Shown here piece after piece: positions 8,603-17,924 of a stretch of DNA of 64,000 bases. The number at the start of each line of letters is the position of its first letter. The first letter of the stretch is position 1. Position numbers and translations under genes: made by a program. The notes beneath the pieces were generated by a model. That model was not told the origin of the DNA, searched no databases, and saw only the letters and a program-made list of their open reading frames with translations. Where the stretch lies: contig CAVOYU010000013.1 in assembly GCA_963700775.1 (NCBI GenBank), positions 45,871-109,870 of the forward strand, read 5' to 3'. The stretch comes from Thermohalobaculum sp963700775 (lineage in GTDB: Bacteria; Pseudomonadota; Alphaproteobacteria; Rhodobacterales; Rhodobacteraceae).

Positions 8603-9061
8603 ATGACCGCCAACATCCTGCGCGACGGCCTCGACACCCGGCCCATTTTCATGGAGCCCCTGTTTCTCGTCGCCTTCCAGGCCCCCGCAGAAGACGTCGA
8701 CCGGATCTTCGGCAAGATCACCGAGGTTGCTCCGCTCGCGCATGGCAAGACCGACCGCAATGGGTTCCGCGCCCCCGGCGGTTTCGAGTACTACCGGCCT
8801 CGCGAGGGAACGCCGACCGGAGCCTAGGACGAGGTCCGCAAACGCCCTGGCGTCGACGAGTTGCGCGTTTTCCTGCCGCGCGACACCGCCCTGCTCGACC
8901 GGGTGATCGAGGCGATCTACGCGGCGCACAGCTACTACGAGCCGGTGGTCACTGTGCAGGAGGCGCTGCGCAGCCGCTGCAAGGGCCTCGACGACGGCGC
9001 CAATCCGAACCGCTGGTGGAACAGGGCAGGCGACTGGAAGTCGGCGCGCGCCGATGAGTAG
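8603..9061 (+). pseudogene. NIF3 (YqfO) ACT-like domain protein, interrupted by in-frame TAG
   Basis: The frame codes for about 152 residues but is split by a TAG at 8825-8827. The same frame continues with no shift: the part before ends GTPTGA and the part after starts DEVRKRPGVDELRVFLP. Both halves together match the stand-alone ACT-like domain found inside NIF3/YqfO proteins, including a C-terminal AAHSYYEPVV element like the family's HPYEEP. A single base change (for example GAG to TAG) or a sequence error explains it. CAAGGAGAC precedes the ATG. The function is unknown; control by the adjacent WYL regulator is likely. Confidence 0.6.
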
Positions 9062-9929
9062 TCGCGCGGGCCGCGATGGCAGCCACCTGACCGGTGTCGC
9101 GCTGGTCTTCGCCTCGGCGGCGGTCGTCAGTCTCGCCGGTGTATTGACCAAGGCGATCGCGTCCGATGGTTGGACCATCGCCTGCTGGCGCGGCTTCGTG
9201 GGCGGCGCCCTGATCGTCGCCTATTCCGCCTGGGCCGGGCGGGCGCGTCCGGCATCTGAGCGGATCAGGCTCGGCTGGAGAGGCTGGCTGCTCGCCACCG
9301 TCGGCGCCCTGTCGAGCCTCGCCTTCATTTATGCGTTCAAGCTGACCTACGTGGCCAATGTGGCGGTGATCTACGCAACCGCGCCGTTCATGGCGGCGGG
9401 GCTCGGCTGGCTCGCGATCCGGGAGCCGGTGCGCAGGAGGACGCTGGCCGCCGCGGTGGTGGCGCTGATAGGAGTTGTGGTGATATTCGGCGACGGCCTC
9501 GGCACCGGAAGCCTCACGGGCGACATCGTAGCCCTGGCGATGGCCTTCGGCTGCGCGGTCTACATGGTGCTGATCCGCACCTTCAGAGGCACCGACGCGG
9601 TGCTTGCCAACGGCGTATCGGCACTGCAGCTCTTCGCCGTCGGGGTTTTCGTCATCGACCCGCTCGCGGTGCCGGTTCGGGACATCCCGCTGCTGGCGAC
9701 CTTCGGCCTGACCTTCGCGATCGCGAGCGTCCTGTGGGTCGAGGGCACCCGGCGGATCCCGGCCAGCGAGGCGGGTCTGATCGGGACCGCCGAGACCCCA
9801 TTCGCGATCCTGCTCGCCTGGCTGATGCTCGCCGAACTGCCGCCGACCGCCAGCTTCGCCGGCGGCGCGATCGTGCTGGCGGCGGTCATCGGCCACGCCC
9901 TCGGAGATGCGGCAGCGGCGAGGAAGTGA
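9054..9929 (+). CDS. DMT-superfamily (EamA) transporter
   Basis: This is a ten-helix inner-membrane protein of 291 residues made of two EamA repeats (about 12-145 and 160-285). The first repeat ends in APFMAAGLGWLAIREPVRRR and the second in ETPFAILLAWLMLAELP, the internal duplication typical of drug/metabolite exporters. It overlaps the end of the NIF3-like frame by 8 nt, so the two genes are probably translationally coupled. The substrate is unknown. The coupling suggests it shares the WYL-controlled response. Confidence 0.88.
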   Translation: MSSRAGRDGSHLTGVALVFASAAVVSLAGVLTKAIASDGWTIACWRGFVGGALIVAYSAWAGRARPASERIRLGWRGWLLATVGALSSLAFIYAFKLTYVANVAVIYATAPFMAAGLGWLAIREPVRRRTLAAAVVALIGVVVIFGDGLGTGSLTGDIVALAMAFGCAVYMVLIRTFRGTDAVLANGVSALQLFAVGVFVIDPLAVPVRDIPLLATFGLTFAIASVLWVEGTRRIPASEAGLIGTAETPFAILLAWLMLAELPPTASFAGGAIVLAAVIGHALGDAAAARK

Positions 9930-9939
9930 GGCCCGGGAT

Positions 9940-10332
9940 TCAAGCGCCCACGCGCGTCGGGGTCTGCACCTCGATCTGGTAGCCCTCCGGATCGGTAAAG
10001 GTGAAGGCGCGGATACCCAGCGCAGCGTTCTGCCGCACCGGAGAGAGCGCCGCGACATCCTGCGCCGCGGCGTAGGCATGCCAGGCGTCCACGTCGGGCA
10101 CCCTGAGACAGAGCTGCACCGGCTTCTCCGGCGCCGCGCGATGCATGCCGCGCGCCTCGTCCACCAGCCCGACATGGGCCGCGCCGGCGATCCGGTAGAT
10201 CTTCGACCAGCCCTGGTCGATGGCGAGGCGCAGGCCCAGCACGTCCTCGTAGAACCGCATCGCCGCGGGCAGGTCACGGTAGTAGAAGAATGTAATGGAC
10301 AAACCGATGCCGCCGCCCGGCGGCGCGGCCAT
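9940..10332 (-). CDS. VOC-family (glyoxalase-like) protein
   Basis: The 130-residue single-domain protein begins with a glycine-rich leader, then the VOC strand-helix unit ITFFYYRDLPAAMRFYEDVLGL. It closes with AFTFTDPEGYQIEVQTP, where the DPEG turn and final glutamate are the family signature. Members are metal-dependent dioxygenases, isomerases or glyoxalases, and the sequence does not identify which. It follows a cupin gene by 23 nt in the same direction, suggesting one small pathway or detoxification unit. Confidence 0.85.
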   Translation of the reverse strand: MAAPPGGGIGLSITFFYYRDLPAAMRFYEDVLGLRLAIDQGWSKIYRIAGAAHVGLVDEARGMHRAAPEKPVQLCLRVPDVDAWHAYAAAQDVAALSPVRQNAALGIRAFTFTDPEGYQIEVQTPTRVGA

Positions 10333-10355
10333 CACTTCGCGATCGGCCGGCCCGC

Positions 10356-10733
10356 TCACGCCGCCTTCGGCTCGTGGATCATCCAGAACTTCTTCAGCGT
10401 CTCGGTGATGTGCCAGATCCCGGAGAAGTCGCGGTCCATGACGAAGCTGTCGCCGGGTCCGAATGTCTCGGAGCGGCCCTCGCGGTCGGTGATGGTGACC
10501 GAGCCGCTGATTACCGTGCAGAGCTCGTCGACTCCATAGCGTTTGATATCCTCGCGGCAGGGCGAGCACTCCCAGACCCCGGCGGTCACGTTGCCCTCGC
10601 GGCTGCGGAAGGCGGTGTGGATGGTCTCGCCGGGATCGGAGACGAGGAAGTTCTCCGGGTTCGTCAGGTGCGAGGGCTCCATGCCGCTGCGGGGATCGCC
10701 GCCGGGCAAGAGTCGGATGCAGGTCGCGGGCAT
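10356..10733 (-). CDS. Cupin-domain protein (DUF861-like)
   Basis: The product has 125 residues, with a cupin barrel spanning about 35-120. Its two motif regions are ECSPCREDIKRYGVDELCTV, GSVTITDREG and FGPGDSFVMDRDFSGIWHI. The tryptophan-histidine pair at the end is typical of DUF861/ethanolamine-utilisation-type cupins. ATG 10733 is chosen because CGGAGGAAA lies about 10 nt upstream; the longer open frame extends into the divergent promoter region. It is the first gene of a two-gene unit with the VOC protein. The substrate is unknown. Confidence 0.82.
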   Translation of the reverse strand: MPATCIRLLPGGDPRSGMEPSHLTNPENFLVSDPGETIHTAFRSREGNVTAGVWECSPCREDIKRYGVDELCTVISGSVTITDREGRSETFGPGDSFVMDRDFSGIWHITETLKKFWMIHEPKAA

Positions 10734-10810
10734 GGGTGGTTTCCTCCGGGCCGCTGCCGCCATGAGGGCGACTGGTTTCGTGGGCCGAGAATGGGGGGAA
10801 GCGGGCCCGT

Positions 10811-10840
10811 CGGCAACCGCTTTCCGCCCCACGGCAACCG
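10811..10840. promoter_or_regulatory. Direct repeats CGGCAACCG spaced 21 bp upstream of yjbH
   Basis: CGGCAACCG occurs at 10811-10819 and again at 10832-10840, exactly 21 bp apart, which is two helical turns. An inverted core GTTGCCG follows at 10882-10888. The set lies between the divergent cupin and yjbH genes and looks like a binding site for an activator or repressor that contacts one face of the DNA. Confidence 0.45.
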
Positions 10841-10904
10841 GTCCAGAGAATCGTTGTTCCCCCGGAGGGCGCGAAATAAGAGTTGCCGGAACCAGGAGGG
10901 GAAT

Positions 10905-13398
10905 GTGGTCCGGGGAATCGTGCGACGGCAACCCGCAAGGCAGGCCGCCGGCCGGGTGCCTGCGGCGTTTGCTGCAGCGGTCCTGCTGTTGGCGGCCCCC
11001 GCCGGCGCCGAGGTTCCAATGCCGCCGCCACGACCCAGCCTGAACCTCTACGGCATGACTGGGCTGATCGACATGCCGACCGCCGAGATGCAGCCGGACG
11101 CCCAGTTCTCGGTCACCTCGTCCTATTTCGGCGGCTATCTTCGCAATACGATCGCGTTCCAGGCGCTGCCCTGGTTCGAGGTGGCGTTCCGCTATTCGGT
11201 GCTCGACGACATGCTGCAGGGGCCGGGCGAAACCACGCTCTACGACCGCAGTTTCGACCTGAAGCTTAAGCTGATCGAGGAAGCGCCGAACTGGCCCGCG
11301 GTATCGCTGGGGCTGCAGGACTTCCTCGGCACCGGGGTCTATTCGGGCGAGTACTTCGCCGCCACGAAGAACCTGCTCGATGGCGACCTCAAGCTCACCG
11401 GCGGCATCGGCTGGGGCCGCTTCGCCGGCCGGAGCGGAATCGATAACCCGCTGTGCCAGAACGGAAACCGGTTCTGCGACCGGCCGACATCCTCGGGCAC
11501 CGGAGGCTCGGTCGAGTTCGGGCAGTTCTTCTCCGGCCCGGACATCGGCGTTTTCGGCGGCGCCGAATGGCAGACCCCGGTCGACGACCTGGCGCTGAAG
11601 ATCGAATACAGCGACGACCCCTATACCCGCGAGCGCGAGTTCGGTTCGTTCGACCCCAGGACCGGGATCAATCTCGGCGCCGAGTACCGGCCGCTCGACG
11701 GGGTCGAGGTCGGCGCCTACTACATGTACGGCACCGAGTTCGGCATCCGCCTGAGCCTGACCGCCAACCCGTTTCGGCCCGTGTCACCGATCGAATCCGA
11801 GCCCTCGCCGCTGCCGCTGGTGGCGCGGCCCGCGCAGGAGCCCCAAGGGAGCTCGATCCTCGAGGAGATCCGCGAGCTGCTCACCGGCACTGCGGTCACC
11901 ACCCCCTTCGCCGCCAGCGGCATCACCGACATCGCCGTCGAGGACCGGGCGGACGGGGTGCGCTGGGTGGTCGCCACCCTGCCCGCCTCGGCCGGCTACG
12001 ACTGCCCCGACCAGGAGGCGACGGCCATCGACGCGGAGTACGGGGTGGTCGACGCGGTCAGCTTCCGCCATCCGGACGGCACCGCCGTCTGCACCGTGGT
12101 GCTGCGCCCGGCGGCGCAGGCGGCGATCCGGAACGAGGCGAGGGCCGCCGTGAGCTATCCCACCGACTGGTACCAGGACGAGGCCCAGCGCCGGGCCGCG
12201 GTCGAGAAGCTGGTGGCCGAACTCGACCCCGACCGGATCGGGCTCTTCGGCATCGACCTCGCTCCGGAGCGGGTCACGGTCTACATCGAGAACACCAAAT
12301 TCCGCGCCATGCCCCGGGCGATCGGGCGCACCGCGCGGGCGCTGGCGGCATCGATGCCGGCCTCGGTGGAGCTGTTCGAGATTGTGCCGGTGGAGGATGG
12401 CCTGCCGGTGGTGAGCGTGACGCTGCGGCGCTCGATGCTCGAGGACACGGTCAACCGGCCGGACGCCGCCCGCAGCTCCTGGCTGAGTGCCAGCGTCTCC
12501 GACGCGGCGCCGGTCGACTGGCGGAGCACCGAAGGGACCATCGAGCAGTTCCCGCGCACCTACTGGGCGGTCAACCCGACCGTCCCGGTGAACCTGTTCG
12601 ACCCGGACCAGCCGCTGCGCCTCGACGTCTCGGTGGTGGCCGAGGCCGGGGTCGAACTGTTGCCGGGGCTGAGCCTGAACGGCGCCGTGCAGAAGAACCT
12701 GTTCGGCAATCTCGACCAAATCGAGCCGCTGAACGACTCCACCCTGCCCCATGTGCGATCGGACATCGCCCAATACCTGAAGGAAGGTGATCCCTCGATC
12801 AACCGGCTGACCGCGGACTACGTGACCAAGCTCGATGACAGCCTCTATGGCAGGCTCTCGGTCGGCCTGCTCGAGCGGATGTTCGGCGGTGTAAGCGGCG
12901 AGTTGCTGTGGCAGCCGGCGACCCAGAGCTGGGGCCTCGGGGGCGAGCTCAACTGGGTACAGCAGCGCGCATTCGACCAGCTGTTCGACTTCCGCGACTA
13001 CAATGTGGTGACCGGGCACGCCAGCCTCTATCTCGACACCGGCTGGCAGGGGATGAGCGCCCAGATCGATGCCGGACGCTATCTCGCCGGTGACTGGGGC
13101 GGAACCTTCACGCTGAAGCGACAGATTCATTAACGGCTGGGAGGTCGGCGGCTTCGCCACCTTCACCGACGTTTCGTTCGACGAGTTCGGCGAGGGCAGC
13201 TTCGACAAGGGCCTGTTCCTGAAGATCCCGTTCAACTGGTTCCTGCCCTATGAGAGCCGGTCCGAGTTCAGCGCCCTGATCCGGCCGCTGAGCCGCGACG
13301 GCGGCCAGAGACTGGTGGTGGAGAACCGGCTCTATCCGATGGTCGAGGACCTGGGCCGGAACGAGCTGCGCGCGAACTGGGAGGAATTCTGGCAATGA
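10905..13398 (+). CDS. yjbH: YjbH-family outer-membrane exopolysaccharide protein, one frameshift
   Basis: The GTG at 10905 follows AGGAGGGG and a hydrophobic export signal (AAFAAAVLLLAAPAGAEVP). The protein continues with LNLYGMTGLIDMPTAEMQ and long beta-strand-rich segments, as in YjbH/DUF940 lipoprotein-like outer-membrane proteins of the yjbEFGH (gfc) exopolysaccharide loci. Near 13120 one extra base sends the frame to an early stop. In the next frame the protein resumes as RFINGWEVGGFATFTD and ends EEFWQ at 13398, overlapping the next start (ATGA). Total length is about 830. A role in polysaccharide export across the outer membrane is inferred from the family and from yjbF next door; no glycosyltransferases are adjacent. 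Confidence 0.88.
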
Positions 13399-14090
13399 CC
13401 GGCAGGCGGGCCATGCCGGCACTGTCGCTGGCGGCGCTGGCGCTGTCCGCCCTGTTGGCGGGCTGTTCGAGCTCGGGCTCGAGCGATCTCGGCCGGATCG
13501 CGGAGCTGGCGAAACAGTCGATCCTGCCCTCCGAGCCGCTGCCACCGCCGGTCGAACTTACAAGGGCGGAGCTGAACCAGATCCCCTATGCGACCATCGC
13601 CCTGTCGCTGGATGGCGGGCCGCGGAGCTACCTGGTGCCGCTGGCCGACAATGGCGGCTATCTGACCTATCTCGACGCCAACCGGCGCGGGCTGGTGATG
13701 CTGGGCGGCGCGGTGACCGGCACGCGGGCGCTCGGCCAGGACCTGCGCGGGGTGCGGCACGACCCTCGGGACCCGATCGCCTTCCCGAAGCCGCTGGCCG
13801 GTTGGCCGGCGGAGCTGTTCCGCGACTACCAGTACGCGGTGCGCGACGGCGCGTTCTACCGGGTGACGCTCGGCTGCAGCTTCCAGCGGGTGGCGGCCGA
13901 GACAGTGGAAATCGCCGAGATCGACTTCGATCTGGTGCGGGTCGGCGAGACCTGCACCAACGCCGCCCGCCAGGTGACCAACACTTACTGGGTCGAGGAG
14001 GACACCGGCTTCATCTGGAAGTCGGTGCAGTGGCTGGGACCGGAACTGGGCCAGGCGACGGTGGAAATCATAAGGCCCTATGGCGGGTGA
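13395..14090 (+). CDS. yjbF: YjbF-family (GfcB-like) lipoprotein
   Basis: This is a lipoprotein of 231 residues. The signal peptide ends with the lipobox LLAGC at about residues 20-24, followed by a serine linker. The remainder is a beta-rich domain with conserved IPYATIALSLDGGPRSYLVP and a C-terminal TNTYWVEEDTGFIWKSVQW, matching the YjbF family (PF11102). It is coupled to yjbH by a 4-nt overlap. YjbF and YjbH are encoded together in polysaccharide export loci, and both should sit in the outer membrane. Confidence 0.9.
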   Translation: MTGRRAMPALSLAALALSALLAGCSSSGSSDLGRIAELAKQSILPSEPLPPPVELTRAELNQIPYATIALSLDGGPRSYLVPLADNGGYLTYLDANRRGLVMLGGAVTGTRALGQDLRGVRHDPRDPIAFPKPLAGWPAELFRDYQYAVRDGAFYRVTLGCSFQRVAAETVEIAEIDFDLVRVGETCTNAARQVTNTYWVEEDTGFIWKSVQWLGPELGQATVEIIRPYGG

Positions 14091-14310
14091 CGCAGGCATC
14101 GGAACCGGTGTGGCCTCGATGTGACGGGCTGGAAAAACTCGGGCCGGGATGGTCCTGAGATTCAAGGATTATCTGGATCACGCGGCAGAACTGGCGGTAT
14201 GGTTGCGCCCATGGATCGCGACCTGTTTGCGGCTGAGGGAGCCGCGGGGTGGCGGCGGTGGGGCAAGATCCGGCGTCAGCCGGTTAACAATAGATAATCG
14301 GGGCACGAGC

Positions 14311-15647
14311 ATGAACAGGACACTTGCGGGAGCGGCAGCGGTTGCCGCCCTATTCCTCGCAACCGCTGCAGCGCAGGCGCAGAGCCTGCTGACCGTTGAC
14401 GGCGACACGACCGGTGCACCGACCGCAAGCTTCGGACCGTATAACGCGGTTCCATTCTCGGTTTCTCAGGATGGTAATGTGCGGGTCGAGACGATCGTCG
14501 GCTTCACCAACTTCGACACGGTCGTGCATCTCTACGCCTCGACATTCGACCCAACCAATGTCGGCCTGAACCAGATTGCGGTTAACGACGACGGCGGTGC
14601 CGGCCCCTGCGGAAGCTTCAGATGCTCGCTGATCAACCAGTCACTTGCGCCGGGTCAGTATGTGGCGGTCGTGCGCGGCTTTGGCGGCGCAGTTCGGCGT
14701 CTACCGGCTGGAAGTCGAAGGACCCGTGTTCATCGGGTTGGTCGGCGGCGCCGGTGACGCCGGGATCATGGGCGCAGAGAGCGCCAGCGCTATGCTGCAG
14801 GCGCAGACCCAGAGCCTGCGCCAGATCGTGCGCGCGAATTCGGGCGCGCGGCAGCAGGTGGCGGCCGGCGACAAGCCGGTGGTCTCGAGCATGAACGGCT
14901 TCTCCACCGCGGGCTTCAGCGTCTGGGCCGAGATCGCCGGTGGTCAGATCAATGCCGATTTTGGCGGCGATCTCGACATCACGAATTTCCTCGGCCAGGC
15001 CGGCGTCGAGATGGCACTGGAGGGACCGTTCGTATTCGGCGTCGGCCTCGGCGGCGGCACTACGTCGGCGGACGCGACCGGCCTCAGCCTGGACGGCGAC
15101 GCCTACTTCGTCCAGCCCTATGTGGCCTACATTCAGGGACCTCTGACCGCGGTCGCCAGCTTCGTCTACACCCACACCGACTACGACGACTCGACCGACA
15201 CCATCGACAGCGGCGACCGTTTCGGCGGCTCGCTGACGGCCGGATACGACGTGCCGGTGATGGCGGACACGGTGGCGACGCCGTTCGGCTACCTGGCGGG
15301 CGGCTGGGAGAGAATTCGACACCTCGGCCGGCAATGAAAACTCCGAGTACCTGATCGGCCGGGCGGGCGTCGAGCTGTCGCACCAGTTGGTCCTGGTGAG
15401 CACCGGCACGCTGACGGCCTTCGGCTCGGCGGCGGCGGAGTACGTGTCGCTGAACGAGCCCGAACTTGGGCCCGCACTGCTGCTGAACGACTATGACGAC
15501 GACCGTTTCGGCGGCCGGGTCGAAGTCGGCTTCGACTTCACCATTGCCGGCACCAACACCCAGCTCTTCGCCTCGGGCTATGGCGGCGGCCTGGGAACCG
15601 ACGCGCCGGGCTTCGGCGGCCGGCTCGGGTTGAAGATGCCGTTCTGA
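14311..15647 (+). CDS. Outer-membrane beta-barrel protein with PPC-like N-domain, two frameshifts
   Basis: A signal peptide (AAAVAALFLATAAAQAQS) is followed by a PPC-like beta-sandwich (about 25-140, with FDTVVHLYAS and AVNDDGGAG). An intervening helix comes next, then a C-terminal repeat-rich barrel ending GGRLGLKMPF, with a terminal aromatic residue as in outer-membrane proteins. Two extra single bases, near 14693 and 15313, break the frame, and the protein continues across both. I do not recognise a named family; it resembles autotransporter/OmpA-like barrels. An adhesin-like surface role is inferred. It follows yjbF by 220 nt and is closed by a strong terminator hairpin. Confidence 0.65.
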
Positions 15648-15687
15648 GCCCGACCGGATCCCAGGCGATCCGGACCAGAGATTGCGG

Positions 15688-15724
15688 GCGGCCCGCCGGA
15701 CGCGTTCCGGCGGGCCGCGTTTGT
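15688..15724 (+). terminator. Intrinsic terminator after the barrel protein
   Basis: A 12-bp perfect stem (GCGGCCCGCCGG with CCGGCGGGCCGC) closes a 7-nt loop and is followed by GTTTG, 40 nt after the stop codon. It is the strongest terminator-like structure in the first 20 kb. Confidence 0.75.
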
Positions 15725-15788
15725 CGGGATTGCCTGCACCAGCCCGTCCAGCGCATGATCCCAGATCGCGCGCCGCCCCGGAGACCCC

Positions 15789-16328
15789 ATGCAGCCGCTC
15801 CACGTCGTCGAGACCGAAAGGCTGGTCCTTGCGCCCCACGACGTCGCCGACTTCGAGGATATGTGCACGCTCTGGTGCGACCCGGAGGTCACCCGCCACA
15901 TAGGTGGCCGCCCGTTCAGGCGAGAGGAGGTCTGGGCCCGGCTGCTGCGTTATGCCGGGAACTGGGCGCTATTCGGCTTTGGCTTCTGGGCGATCCGTGA
16001 CCGGCAGTCGGGCGCCTTCCTTGGCGAGGCCGGCTTCCACCGGCTGCGCCGCGAACTGAACCCGCCATTGGCCGACCTGCCGGAGCTTGGCTTTGCCCTG
16101 CTCCCTCATGCCCAAGGCCGGGGGATCGCCACCGAGGCAGGGCGCGCGGCGGCCGGTTGGGGCGACGCAGCATGGCCTGACGGCGAGACCGTGTGCATGA
16201 TCGCCGCCGGCAACGCGCGTTCGATAAGGGTGGCGTTCCGGCTCGGCTACCGCGAGACCGCCCGCGGCACCTACCAGGGCGACCCGATTGCTCTGCTGTC
16301 GCGTCCGTCGGGCGCGTCGGGCGGGTGA
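15789..16328 (+). CDS. RimJ/RimL-type GNAT acetyltransferase
   Basis: The product has 179 residues with the full GNAT fold. It opens with ETERLVLAPHDVADFEDMC, has a central ELGFALLPHAQGRGIATEAG segment containing the acetyl-CoA pyrophosphate loop (QGRGIA), and a late AAGNARSIRVAFRLGYRE segment. The arrangement is that of N-terminal or small-molecule amine acetyltransferases of the RimJ/RimL group. The acceptor is unknown. It lies alone between two terminator-like hairpins, so it is probably monocistronic. Confidence 0.85.
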   Translation: MQPLHVVETERLVLAPHDVADFEDMCTLWCDPEVTRHIGGRPFRREEVWARLLRYAGNWALFGFGFWAIRDRQSGAFLGEAGFHRLRRELNPPLADLPELGFALLPHAQGRGIATEAGRAAAGWGDAAWPDGETVCMIAAGNARSIRVAFRLGYRETARGTYQGDPIALLSRPSGASGG

Positions 16329-16329
16329 G

Positions 16330-16363
16330 CACCGGGGCTTGTTCCCCTGCCCCGGTGGTGATT
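16330..16363 (+). terminator. Hairpin terminator after GNAT gene
   Basis: CACCGGGGC pairs perfectly with GCCCCGGTG around a 10-nt loop directly after the GNAT stop codon, followed by GTGATTT. The T-tract is short, so termination may be partial. It separates GNAT from the liv operon. Confidence 0.55.
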
Positions 16364-16432
16364 TAACAACTCAGTACGAGCGGCGTAGAAGCCGCCGCAG
16401 CGGGTTCGCAATGAACCGGGTTCGGGGAGACC

Positions 16433-17210
16433 ATGGACGCCACGCCCATCCTGCGCGTCGACAAGCTGGTGAAACGTTATGGCGGCCTGACCGCCGTCGA
16501 CGAGGCCAGCTTTGAGGTGCGGCGCGGCACCGTAACCGGGCTGATCGGACCGAACGGCGCCGGCAAGACCACCACCTTCGACATCATCGCCGGCGCCCAG
16601 CCGCCGAGCGGCGGCCGGATCACCTATCGAGGGCCGCGACATCACCGGCATGGCCACCCACGAGCTGTTCCATCTCGGCATCGTGCGGAGCTTCCAGATC
16701 CCGCGCGAGTACGCCGGGCTGACCGTGCTTGAGAACCTGATGGTCGCGCCCCCGGACCAGCCGGGCGAGTCGGTCTGCGGCGACCTGGTTGCGCCGGGCC
16801 GCTGCCGCGACCGCGAGCGCGACGTCATGAACCGGGCGGACGAGACGCTGGACTTCCTCGGCCTCACGCACCTCCGCGAGGAGCTGGCCGGCAACCTCTC
16901 CGGCGGCCAGAAGAAGCTGCTCGAGCTCGGCCGGGCGATGATGACGGATTCGAAGCTCGTGCTGCTCGACGAGCCGGGCGCGGGCGTGAACCCGACGCTG
17001 ATGAACAAGATCATGGAGATGATCCGCCGCCTGAACCGGGAACGCGGCTACACCTTCTGCATCGTCGAGCACGACATGGACCTGATCGCCAAGCTCTGCG
17101 ACCCGGTGATCGTGCTGGTCGAGGGAAGGGTGCTGACCGAGGGCCCTTTGGCCGAGGTTGCCAACGACCCCCGCGTGATCGACGCCTATTTCGGGGGGGC
17201 CGCCGCGTGA
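16433..17210 (+). CDS. livG: Branched-chain-type ABC transporter ATPase (LivG-like), one frameshift
   Basis: This is the first ATPase of a HAAT-family uptake system. It has Walker A GPNGAGKTT near residue 40, the signature LSGGQKKLLELGRAMM, Walker B LVLLDEPGAGVNP and the H-loop EHDMDLI, then the C-terminal insert typical of LivG. Near 16632 one extra G in a GGG run shifts the frame (TYRG/RDITGM), and removing it restores a normal 258-residue protein. GGGGAGACC precedes the start. Its stop overlaps livF by 4 nt. The five-gene operon ends with a periplasmic receptor, and the adjacent hyu genes suggest the imported compound is then hydrolysed. Confidence 0.9.
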
Positions 17211-17924
17211 GCCGGGTGCTCGAGCTCGACCGAATCTCGGCCGGCTATGGCGAGACCGAGATCCTGCACGGGGTCGACCTGCATGTCGACAAGGGCGAGA
17301 TCGTGGTCATCGTCGGCCCGAACGGCGCCGGAAAGTCGACCGCTATGAAGGCGGTGTTCGGCCTCCTGAACATCACCCGTGGCCAGATTCGCCTCGCCGG
17401 CGAGGAGATCACGAATACGCCGCCGCAGAAGGTCGTGACCAAGGGCGTCTCCTACGTGCCGCAGAGCGCCAACGTGTTCGTCTCGCTCAGCGTCGAGGAG
17501 AACCTCGAGATGGGCGCCTATGTCTCGAACGAGGATCCGGCGCCGCGGATCGGGGAAATCTACGAGCTGTTCCCGCCGCTCCGCGAGAAGCGGCGTCAGC
17601 CGGCAGGCTCGCTCTCCGGTGGGCAGCGCCAGATGGTGGCGATGGGCAAGGCGCTTATGCTGCACCCAAAGATCCTGCTGCTCGACGAGCCGACCGCTGG
17701 CCTCGAGCCCCAAGTACCGCGGTGAGATCTTCCAGATCGTCAAGGACATCAACGCCGCCGGCGCGACCATCCTGATGGTCGAGCAGAATGCCAAGCAGGC
17801 GCTGGCGATCGCGCACCGGGGCTACGTGCTGGTGGACGGCGCCAACCGCCACACCGGCACCGGCGCCGGGCTGATCGCCGACGAGGAGGTGGCGCGCATG
17901 TTCCTCGGCGGAGGGCGTGCATGA
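17207..17924 (+). CDS. livF: Branched-chain-type ABC transporter ATPase (LivF-like), one frameshift
   Basis: This is the second ATPase, with Walker A GPNGAGKST, signature LSGGQRQMV and Walker B ILLLDEPTAG, followed by a Q-N-A-K-x-A-L-x-I-A-x-R motif typical of LivF. The frame breaks near 17712 by one extra base in a run of four C, just after DEPTAGL. The protein continues KYRGEIFQIVKDINAAG in the next frame and ends GGGRA at 17924. Expected length is 238 residues. It overlaps livG and livH by 4 nt each, so translation of the operon is coupled. Confidence 0.9.

Noticed and set aside
8825..8827. TAG read as a recoded sense codon (pyrrolysine or selenocysteine-like)
   Set aside because: Pyrrolysine and suppressor systems are not expected in this group, other genes here end in TAG normally (for example motB), and a point error is simpler.
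8498..9178. Long minus-strand frame upstream of the WYL regulator
   Set aside because: It is antisense to the NIF3-like and DMT genes; the regulator has a strong ribosome site before GTG 8497.
11784..13235. Long minus-strand frame opposite yjbH
   Set aside because: It is a GC-rich shadow with low-complexity arginine/glycine/proline composition and no similarity; yjbH on the other strand is clear.
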